The translations under genes and the position numbers were made by a program. From positions 1 to 5,776 of the forward strand of contig CAUFAM010000087.1 in assembly GCA_959022875.1 (NCBI GenBank): 5,776 nucleotides of DNA, written 5' to 3'. This stretch comes from an uncultured Oscillospiraceae bacterium. Lineage in GTDB: Bacteria; Bacillota; Clostridia; Oscillospirales; Oscillospiraceae. A model generated the notes under the pieces. It was given only the letters and a program-made list of their open reading frames with translations. It was not told where the DNA came from and did not search any database. Of this stretch, positions 1 through 4,929 are shown one piece after another (the first letter of the stretch is position 1; each line of letters starts with the position of its first letter).

Positions 1-757
1 GGCCGCTACTGGCCAGGACAAGTTCCATGACTACTTCTTCCCCTTTACCGAGGGCTTCCGCTACGCCGATGCCAACAATTTGGACAGCGTGGAGGCGGTG
101 GCCGGCCACGATGTGTGCGCGGTCATGATGGAGCTGGTTCAGGGAGAAGGGGGCGTGCTGCCTCTGGATGAGAAGTTCGTGAAGGGTGTGGCTGACCTGT
201 GTAAAAAGAGGGACTGGCTGCTGCTCATTGACGAGGTACAGACGGGAATTGGCCGCACGGGCACGCTGTTTGCCTTCCAGCAGTATGGGATCGAGCCCGA
301 TGTGGTGTCCTTTGCCAAGGGCATTGCCGGCGGCCTGCCCTTTGGCGGTGTGATGGCCAATGAAAAGTGCTGCAACGTCTTTACCCCCGGCACCCATGGA
401 ACCACCTTCGGCGGAAACCCCGTCTCTGCTGCCGCAGCCTGCTATGTGCTGGACCAGATTGATGACAAGCTCCTGGAGCAGGTGAAGGAGAAGGGCGCCT
501 ATATCCGCCGGAAGGTGGAGGAAATGAATCTGCCCTGCCTGGGCAAGACCCTGGGGCTGGGCCTGATGATCGGCGTGGAAGTGAAGGGCGAAAAGACCAA
601 CCGGGATCTGGCCGCCGCCCTCATTGACAACGGTCTTCTGTGCCTCACCGCCGGAGCGGGACTGCGGTTCCTGCCCCCTCTGGTCATTACCCAGGAGGAG
701 ATGGATGAGGCTCTGGCCATTATCCAGCGTACCCTTAGTCCGTTCAAAGGAGAGTAA
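1..757 (+). CDS. argD: Acetylornithine aminotransferase, C-terminal part (5' end outside window)
   Basis: This is a PLP-dependent class III aminotransferase that converts N-acetylglutamate semialdehyde plus glutamate to N-acetylornithine plus 2-oxoglutarate, a cytosolic step of arginine synthesis. The frame is open from base 2 and gives 251 residues; the first visible residues are AATGQDKFHDYFFPFTEGF. The TTG at 80 is an internal leucine, not a start. The cofactor-binding aspartate lies in IDEVQTGIGRTG (Asp codon 230-232). The Schiff-base lysine is in SFAKGIAGGLP (Lys codon 317-319). The THGTTFGGNP phosphate/substrate loop follows at about residues 131-140, and the C-terminal small domain ends in GLRFLPPLVI. 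The family usually has about 390-400 residues, so roughly 145 N-terminal residues are missing. The stop lies 6 bases before argF, indicating one operon. A 4-aminobutyrate or succinylornithine aminotransferase is the alternative, but the argF neighbour strongly favours ArgD. Confidence 0.93.
   Translation, partial: AATGQDKFHDYFFPFTEGFRYADANNLDSVEAVAGHDVCAVMMELVQGEGGVLPLDEKFVKGVADLCKKRDWLLLIDEVQTGIGRTGTLFAFQQYGIEPDVVSFAKGIAGGLPFGGVMANEKCCNVFTPGTHGTTFGGNPVSAAAACYVLDQIDDKLLEQVKEKGAYIRRKVEEMNLPCLGKTLGLGLMIGVEVKGEKTNRDLAAALIDNGLLCLTAGAGLRFLPPLVITQEEMDEALAIIQRTLSPFKGE
746..753 (+). promoter_or_regulatory. Ribosome binding site of argF
   Basis: AAAGGAGA lies 10 bases before the ATG at 764 and overlaps the last codons of argD. 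The two cistrons are therefore closely packed and probably translated from one message. This supports ATG 764 as the argF start. Confidence 0.8.
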
Positions 758-763
758 AGCCCA

Positions 764-1687
764 ATGACAAAAGATCTTTTGAAATTGCTGGACCTGTCCA
801 AAGAGGACATTGTCCAGATTCTGAATACTGCCGACCAGCTGAAGTACGACCAGAAGCACCGGATTCGCCACGACTATCTCCGTGGCAAAACCCTGGCCAT
901 GATTTTTGAGAAGAACTCTACCCGGACCAGAGTATCCTTTGAGACGGGTATGTTCCAGCTGGGCGGCCACGCCCTGTTCCTCTCCGGCAAGGAGAGCCAG
1001 ATCGGCAGGGGCGAGCCGGTGGAGGACACGGCCCGGGTGCTGGACCGGTACTGCGACGGTATCATGATCCGTACCTTCGGCCAGGAGGAAGTGGAAAATC
1101 TGGCCCGGAACACCAAGATCCCCGTCATCAATGGCCTGACGGACTTCTGCCATCCCTGCCAGGTGTTGGCCGACCTGCTCACCATCCGGGAGCACAAGGC
1201 GGTTTTGGAAGGGCTGAAGATGTGCTACATTGGCGACGGCAACAACATGGCCAACTCCCTCATTGTAGGTGGCCTGAAAATGGGCATGGAGGTGTCGGTT
1301 GCCTGTCCTGAGGGCTATGACCCCGACCAGAAGGTGCTGGATTTTGCCAAGAGCGACCCCAGCCACAAGTTCTCCCTTTACCGCAGACCCAAGGATGCAG
1401 CAGTGGGAGCCGATGTTATACTCACCGATGTGTGGGCATCCATGGGTCAGGAGGAGGAGCGGGCCATCCGGGCCAAGGCCTTTGCCGGCTACCAGATCAA
1501 TGCCGAACTCATGGCGCTGACCAACGAGGGATGTATGGTGCAGCACTGTCTGCCCGCCCACCGGGGTGAGGAGATCACTGCCGATGTGTTTGAAGCCCAC
1601 GCTCAGGAAATCTTTGACGAGGCGGAGAACCGTCTCCACGCCCAGAAGGCAGTTATGTACCTGCTGATGAAAGATGAAGAGGATTAA
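764..1687 (+). CDS. argF: Ornithine carbamoyltransferase
   Basis: This cytosolic enzyme joins carbamoyl phosphate and L-ornithine to give citrulline and phosphate in arginine synthesis. At 307 residues it has the normal family length, so it looks complete. The carbamoyl-phosphate site STRTR is at residues 52-56, followed by VSFETG. The HPCQ motif is at 130-133. The ornithine-binding SMG loop is at 226-228, within TDVWASMGQEEE. The catalytic HCLPAHRG motif, with the cysteine that contacts ornithine, is at 261-268. The C-terminal ENRLHAQKAVMYLLM is typical and carries the conserved arginine at 290. The start is ATG with AAAGGAGA 10 bases upstream. It directly follows argD and is closed by a terminator about 50 bases downstream, so it is the last gene of the operon. 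A catabolic (arginine deiminase pathway) role cannot be excluded from sequence alone, but the argD partner argues for biosynthesis. Confidence 0.97.
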   Translation: MTKDLLKLLDLSKEDIVQILNTADQLKYDQKHRIRHDYLRGKTLAMIFEKNSTRTRVSFETGMFQLGGHALFLSGKESQIGRGEPVEDTARVLDRYCDGIMIRTFGQEEVENLARNTKIPVINGLTDFCHPCQVLADLLTIREHKAVLEGLKMCYIGDGNNMANSLIVGGLKMGMEVSVACPEGYDPDQKVLDFAKSDPSHKFSLYRRPKDAAVGADVILTDVWASMGQEEERAIRAKAFAGYQINAELMALTNEGCMVQHCLPAHRGEEITADVFEAHAQEIFDEAENRLHAQKAVMYLLMKDEED

Positions 1688-1738
1688 TCCTGCAAAAAAT
1701 ATTTTTCAGAGAAAGAATCTGTAAACCGGAATTGAAAT

Positions 1739-1784
1739 GAAAAAGAGAAAAACCGCGATTTGTTGCGGTTTTTCTCTTTTTTTC
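1739..1784 (+). terminator. Intrinsic terminator after argF
   Basis: A perfect 16-bp inverted repeat pairs 1741-1756 with 1765-1780 around an 8-base loop (GATTTGTT). It can extend by one A-T pair (1740-1781) and a G-U pair. The GC core is ACCGC/GCGGT, preceded by an A-rich arm and followed by a long T-rich arm. That is the usual shape of a rho-independent terminator, and it ends the argD-argF transcript. The A-rich left arm means it could also work in the opposite direction. Confidence 0.88.
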
Positions 1785-1879
1785 AAATATATGGAAAAAT
1801 ACTGAATAAGAAAAAAGATATAAGACATTAATTCACTAAATAAAAAATTGGTCAAAGCGACGAAGAAGCGCAAGAAGCA

Positions 1880-1908
1880 TTGCATTATAACTGCGTAAAG
1901 AATATAAT
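1880..1908 (+). promoter_or_regulatory. Sigma-A promoter for the YjiH-family gene
   Basis: A consensus -10 box TATAAT (1903-1908) lies 17 bases after TTGCAT (1880-1885), which matches the TTG of the -35 consensus. The surroundings are AT-rich. Transcription would begin near 1914-1916, giving a 5' leader of about 165 bases. This makes the downstream membrane protein independent of the arg operon. The -35 box is only half matched, so the promoter may be of moderate strength or aided by an activator. Confidence 0.68.
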
Positions 1909-1918
1909 TGATTTTGTT

Positions 1919-1966
1919 AAAAAGCCGCAAAGAAGTAAGGAGGTGGAGACGGTTCCACGGCTTTTT
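1919..1966 (+). promoter_or_regulatory. 5' leader hairpin with terminator-like outer stem
   Basis: AAAAAGCCG (1919-1927) is exactly complementary to CGGCTTTTT (1958-1966). Inside, TGGA (1944-1947) pairs with TCCA (1954-1957), so the two helices stack on the 3' side with a 16-base bulge on the 5' side. That bulge carries AAGGAGG (1937-1943), an ideal Shine-Dalgarno sequence with no start codon at a usable distance. The 3' arm ends in five T residues. The element starts within a few bases of the predicted transcription start. It could be a 5'-stabilising hairpin, an attenuator or a weak terminator; the sequence alone does not decide. Confidence 0.5.
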
Positions 1967-1973
1967 GGCTGAA

Positions 1974-2056
1974 GCTTGTGTTTGTCGTTTGGAAAGGATC
2001 AGGGTGTGTGTGCCCTGTCACTGCACGGAAAGCCTGTGCCCAAGGACAAAGAGAGC
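1974..2056 (+). ncRNA. Candidate structured leader RNA (three-way junction, riboswitch-like)
   Basis: The predicted fold was worked out by hand. P1 pairs 1981-1986 with 2045-2050, then after one bulged G (1987) pairs 1988-1992 with 2040-2044, including one U-G pair. It can extend outward by GCTT (1974-1977) with GAGC (2053-2056) across a small internal loop. P2 is CAGGG (2000-2004) with CCCTG (2013-2017), capped by a TG-repeat loop. P3 is GCACGG (2023-2028) with CCTGTGC (2033-2039, one bulged T) around an AAAG loop. P3 abuts P1 with no linker, which would allow coaxial stacking. The fold ends 10 bases before the ribosome binding site. It does not match any riboswitch class I could recognise. 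A chance fold remains possible. Confidence 0.42.
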
Positions 2057-2066
2057 GAACTGTGTT

Positions 2067-2073
2067 AGGAAGG
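2067..2073 (+). promoter_or_regulatory. Ribosome binding site deciding the YjiH-family start
   Basis: AGGAAGG ends 8 bases before ATG 2082, an ideal spacing. The reading frame is open further upstream to 1908. However, that extension would be a cysteine- and arginine-rich stretch coded by the folded leader, and no start codon in it has a correctly spaced Shine-Dalgarno site. ATG 2082 is therefore chosen. Confidence 0.8.
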
Positions 2074-2081
2074 AATCCGAA

Positions 2082-3422
2082 ATGGAAAATAGTGTGAAAT
2101 CCAATGCAAAAAGCGGGGCCAATATTCTGAAGTTTATTGTGCTCAATCTTATCGGTATCTTCATGTTCTTTGTAACGGTAAAGATTGGCGAGACCAGTTC
2201 CATCCCTGTGGACCATGTAGTGACCACCATCCGCAAGATCCCCTACTTCGATTTGGTCTATGGCGCGGTAATCGTGGTAGTGGGCGCGGTGCTGCCTTTT
2301 ATCCGCAAGACCTGGAATAAGGATAAGGTCACTATGGTATTCTCCTTCCTGAAGCTGCTGGCCATTCCGTTTTTGATCGTGTGGCTGACCAAGACCGGGC
2401 CCGCCCGTTGGTTTGACAGCGACATGATGCCGTTCATCTATAATAAAGTCGTGCTGCCCGTCACCTCCCTGGTACCTGTGGGCGCTGTGTTCCTGGCCTT
2501 CCTCATTAACTACGGCCTGATGGAGTTCATCGGTGTATTCATGAAGCCGGTTATGCGCCCCATCTGGAAGACCCCCGGTCGTTCCGCAGTTGACGCGGTG
2601 GCTTCTTTCGTGGGCAGCTATTCCGTGGGCCTGCTGATCACCAACCGGGTGTATAAAGAGGGCTTCTATTCCACCAAGGAGGCCGCTATTATTGCTACCG
2701 GTTTCTCCACCGTGTCCGCTACCTTCATGATCGTAGTGGCCCGGACCCTGGGCCTGCTGGATCACTGGAATGTTTACTTCTGGTCCACTCTGATCATCAC
2801 CTTTATCGTCACCGCCCTGACCACCCGCATTTACCCCCTGAGCAAGAAGCCTGACACTGGCTACAACGGTATGGCCGTGGTGCCCGAGCCCGTTCCTGAG
2901 AAGGGCAAGCTGCTCTCCACCGCTCTGGACGAGGGCCTGGAGGCATGTGCCAAGGCTCCCGGCATTGTGGAAGGCATTGTAAAGAACTTTATTGACGGCC
3001 TGAACATGGCTCTGGGCATTGGTCCTTCCCTCATGTCCATCGGGTTCCTGGGCCTGCTGCTGGCAGAGTACACCCCTGTGTTCGACATTATCGGCTACAT
3101 CTTTGTTCCCTTTGCCATGCTGCTGGGCTTTGGCCCCGAGGCTGTGATGATGGGCAAGAGCTGCGCCATCAGCCTGGCGGAGATGTTCCTCCCCGCCAAC
3201 ATCGTGGCCAACGCTTTCCCTCTGTCCCAGTATGTGACCGCCATTGTCTGCGTGTCTGAGATCCTGTTCTTCTCCGCCTCTATCCCCTGTGTGCTGGGTA
3301 CCGACATTGACATCTCCCTGAAGGATATTCTCATTGTCTGGGTGGAGCGTATTATTCTCTCCCTGATCCTGGCTGCCCTGGTGGTACGGTTCCTGTTCCC
3401 CTTGATGGGTGTGCCCCTGTAA
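2082..3422 (+). CDS. YjiH family membrane protein (nucleoside-recognition/Gate domains)
   Basis: A 446-residue polytopic inner-membrane protein resembling the YjiH family, whose members carry nucleoside-recognition (Gate) domains; substrate and role are not established. Hydrophobic segments lie at about residues 15-35, 56-75, 84-104, 118-155, 202-224, 230-250, 311-350, 378-402 and 413-440. A first Gate-like unit spans about 140-225 and contains GRSAVDAVASFVGSYSVG and GFSTVSATFMIV. A second, around 311-400, contains GPEAVMMGKS and LAEMFLPA. The hydrophilic linker at about 252-300 (YPLSKKPDTGYNG, then PEPVPEKGK) separates the halves. The upstream promoter, long folded leader and downstream terminator suggest a single-gene transcript controlled through its leader. 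The adjacent arginine genes may be coincidental. Transport of a small metabolite is plausible for a Gate protein but is inference. Confidence 0.87.
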   Translation: MENSVKSNAKSGANILKFIVLNLIGIFMFFVTVKIGETSSIPVDHVVTTIRKIPYFDLVYGAVIVVVGAVLPFIRKTWNKDKVTMVFSFLKLLAIPFLIVWLTKTGPARWFDSDMMPFIYNKVVLPVTSLVPVGAVFLAFLINYGLMEFIGVFMKPVMRPIWKTPGRSAVDAVASFVGSYSVGLLITNRVYKEGFYSTKEAAIIATGFSTVSATFMIVVARTLGLLDHWNVYFWSTLIITFIVTALTTRIYPLSKKPDTGYNGMAVVPEPVPEKGKLLSTALDEGLEACAKAPGIVEGIVKNFIDGLNMALGIGPSLMSIGFLGLLLAEYTPVFDIIGYIFVPFAMLLGFGPEAVMMGKSCAISLAEMFLPANIVANAFPLSQYVTAIVCVSEILFFSASIPCVLGTDIDISLKDILIVWVERIILSLILAALVVRFLFPLMGVPL

Positions 3423-3432
3423 GATCGTTTCT

Positions 3433-3476
3433 GATAAAAAATCGGGACTTGCTTTTGCAAGTCCCGATTTTTTATC
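3433..3476. terminator. Bidirectional terminator between converging genes
   Basis: Bases 3433-3452 and 3457-3476 form a perfect 20-bp inverted repeat around a TTTT loop. The GC-rich core is TCGGGACTTGC, flanked by six A on the left and six T on the right, so an RNA from either strand gives a stable hairpin followed by a U run. The YjiH gene stops at 3422 and the opposing MATE gene stops at 3478, only 2 bases beyond the repeat. One element therefore serves both genes. Confidence 0.93.
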
Positions 3477-3477
3477 G

Positions 3478-4863
3478 TCAGCGGGATGGAGCGCTTTGCT
3501 CCATCAGAATTTCCCGGCGCAGGGGCCGGTATACGGTGTAGTACATGGTCAGACCGCAGGCCAGACCACCCACCAGCTGGGAGACGGCCTCTGCGGCAAA
3601 GACCCCCATGGTTCCCATCCAGACGGGCAGGATTACCGTGAGGGGGGCATTGATGATAGCTTTGCGAAGCAGTGAAAAGAAAACAGCCTGCTTGGCGTGG
3701 CTAAGCCCCACAAAAACCGCTTGGGAGGCCACCTGGAGGGACATGAAGATAAACAGTCCAAAGTAGACCCGCAGGGCCGGAATACCTTTTGCAATGACCT
3801 CCGGATCGTCGTTGAAAATAAAAATGAGGGCCTGAGGGAAGAGCATGGCCACGGCCCAAAAGGCGGTGGCGTAAGCCACGGTAACGCCCACAGTAAACTG
3901 GATAGATTGGCGGACGCGGGAGGGCTTACCTGCGCCATAGTTAAAGCCCATTACCGGCTGGGAACCGTTGGTCAGACCGTGGACGGGCATGATAAAGACT
4001 TCGCGCAGGGAGTTGATGATGGTCATGATGCCCACGTACAAATCGCCGCCCCAGGCCTGGAGGGTGGCGTTGCACACCACTTGGACCAGGCTGTTGGTCA
4101 TGTTCATAAAAAAGCCGGACAGCCCCAGGGAGATAATTTTGCGCATCCGGGCCCCTTCCGGGCGAAGGGAGGGCAGGTGCAGGCGGATAAGGGCCCGCCG
4201 TCCGGTGAGAAACAGCAGCACCCAGGCCGCTGAAATTCCCTGGGAGATGACAGTGGCCAATGCAGCCCCCTTGACCCCCATGTTGAACACAAAGATAAAC
4301 AGCGGATCCAAAAGAAGGTTCAGTACCGCGCCGATGACCACGGTCATCATGCCCGTGGAGCCGAAGCCCTGGGCGTTGATAAAGGGGTTCATGCCCAGGC
4401 TGATCATAACAAAGAGTGTACCCAACAGATAGATGGTCATATAGTCGTCGGCGTAGGGGAAGGTATTGGCGCTGGCGCCGAACAGATAGAGAATGGGCTC
4501 TTTCAGTGCCATGAAGAAGGCGGTGACCGCCAAGCCCAGCAAGATCAGCAGGGTGAAGGAATTGCCCATCACCATCTCCGCCTCCTTTTTATCCCCTTTG
4601 CCCCGGCAGATGGAGAAAAGCGGCCCGCCTCCTGTGCCGCAGAGGTTGGCAAAGCCCATGATGATGGAGACGATGGGGATGGTGATGCCAAGGCCCGTGA
4701 GGGCCAGGTGGCTGCTGCCGGGCAGCCGGCCCAGATAGATCCGGTCTACCACGCTGTACAGCACGTTGACCAGCTGGGCGGCCGTCATGGGGACGGCCAG
4801 AGACATGATGTTGCGGGGGATACTGCCCTTGGAAAAGTCGTGCTCATTTTGGGCCACGGCCAT
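3478..4863 (-). CDS. MATE family multidrug/Na+ antiporter
   Basis: A MATE-family efflux pump in the cytoplasmic membrane, expected to export cationic compounds in exchange for Na+ or H+. The protein has 461 residues from ATG 4863, the usual family length, with about twelve hydrophobic segments in two homologous halves. Near the N-terminus is SIPRNIMSLAVPM, then LVNVLYSVVDRIYLGRLPG. The first half ends with LDPLFIFVFNMGVKGAALAT. The second half has the family signature GSQPVMGFNYGAGKPSRVR at the seventh helix. The start is uncertain: the Shine-Dalgarno AAAGGAGG (4865-4872 on the complement) is only 1 base from ATG 4863 but 7 bases from GTG 4857, while GTG 4875 lies upstream of it. It ends against the shared terminator at 3433-3476 and lies 66 bases downstream of the threonine aldolase gene on the same strand. 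The actual substrate cannot be read from sequence. Confidence 0.94.
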   Translation of the reverse strand: MAVAQNEHDFSKGSIPRNIMSLAVPMTAAQLVNVLYSVVDRIYLGRLPGSSHLALTGLGITIPIVSIIMGFANLCGTGGGPLFSICRGKGDKKEAEMVMGNSFTLLILLGLAVTAFFMALKEPILYLFGASANTFPYADDYMTIYLLGTLFVMISLGMNPFINAQGFGSTGMMTVVIGAVLNLLLDPLFIFVFNMGVKGAALATVISQGISAAWVLLFLTGRRALIRLHLPSLRPEGARMRKIISLGLSGFFMNMTNSLVQVVCNATLQAWGGDLYVGIMTIINSLREVFIMPVHGLTNGSQPVMGFNYGAGKPSRVRQSIQFTVGVTVAYATAFWAVAMLFPQALIFIFNDDPEVIAKGIPALRVYFGLFIFMSLQVASQAVFVGLSHAKQAVFFSLLRKAIINAPLTVILPVWMGTMGVFAAEAVSQLVGGLACGLTMYYTVYRPLRREILMEQSAPSR

Positions 4864-4864
4864 T

Positions 4865-4872
4865 CCTCCTTT
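4865..4872 (-). promoter_or_regulatory. Ribosome binding site of the MATE gene
   Basis: AAAGGAGG on the complementary strand is a near-perfect Shine-Dalgarno site. Its spacing is 1 base to ATG 4863 and 7 bases to GTG 4857. The spacing argues for initiation at GTG 4857, two codons inside the annotated start, and against GTG 4875, which lies upstream of the site. Confidence 0.72.
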
Positions 4873-4880
4873 CACAAAGG

Positions 4881-4914
4881 GCAGACCGCCGGCGTCTGTT
4901 CACCGGCGGTCTGT
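4881..4914 (-). other. GC-rich stem-loop between threonine aldolase and MATE genes
   Basis: CAGACCGCCGG (4882-4892) pairs perfectly with CCGGCGGTCTG (4903-4913) around a 10-base loop; a G-U pair can extend it at 4881/4914. There is no T run on either strand, so it is not a standard intrinsic terminator. The loop repeats GTCTG (4894-4898), which could compete for the CAGAC arm. Likely roles are partial attenuation, RNA processing or stabilisation between the two cistrons. No promoter is evident in this 66-base gap. Confidence 0.6.
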
Positions 4915-4929
4915 CAGAATCATTTGGGA

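Larger units (their letters stand above)
1688..2081. other. AT-rich intergenic region and leader between argF and the YjiH gene
   Basis: This 394-base gap has no convincing gene. Its first part, to about 1918, is strongly AT-rich compared with the GC-rich flanking genes. It holds the argF terminator (1739-1784) and a sigma-A type promoter (1880-1908). The second part, 1915-2081, is more GC-balanced and is the transcribed leader of the YjiH gene, with a 5' hairpin (1919-1966), a three-way-junction fold (1974-2056) and the Shine-Dalgarno site (2067-2073). Between 1785 and 1879 I see only A/T-rich sequence, with no clear operator or ArgR box. Confidence 0.8.

Noticed and set aside
1785..1880. 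ArgR operator between argF and the promoter
   Set aside because: TGAAT (1803-1807) and ATTCA (1831-1835) are far apart (23 bases), unlike the compact 18-base ARG box.
1706..1930. 74-codon hydrophobic open frame on the - strand in the AT-rich gap
   Set aside because: It is Phe/Ile/Tyr-rich because of AT-rich DNA, crosses the terminator and promoter, and has no convincing ribosome binding site.
1919..1966. T-box leader
   Set aside because: AGGTGGAGACGGTTCCACGG loosely resembles a T-box antiterminator. The conserved GGGUGGNACCGCG core and a specifier-loop stem are missing, and it lies at the transcript start.
1974..2056. Cobalamin or glycine riboswitch
   Set aside because: GTCACTG...AAGGAC and AAGGACAAAGAG faintly recall pieces of the cobalamin and glycine consensus sequences. 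The diagnostic B12 box, the CTCTCAGG segment and the expected helix order are absent.
1908..2081. N-terminal extension of the YjiH protein by 58 residues
   Set aside because: The frame is open, but the stretch is Cys/Arg-rich, unlike the family, begins at a TTG inside the -10 region, and is coded by the folded leader. ATG 2082 has a well-spaced AGGAAGG.
1917..2765. 282-codon open frame on the - strand opposite the YjiH gene
   Set aside because: Its product is a His/Gly/Gln-rich sequence with no recognisable domain. It mirrors the codon bias of the real gene on the other strand.
3697..4233. 178-codon open frame on the + strand within the MATE gene
   Set aside because: It is antisense to well-conserved MATE coding sequence, low in hydrophobic residues, and without a start signal or domain.
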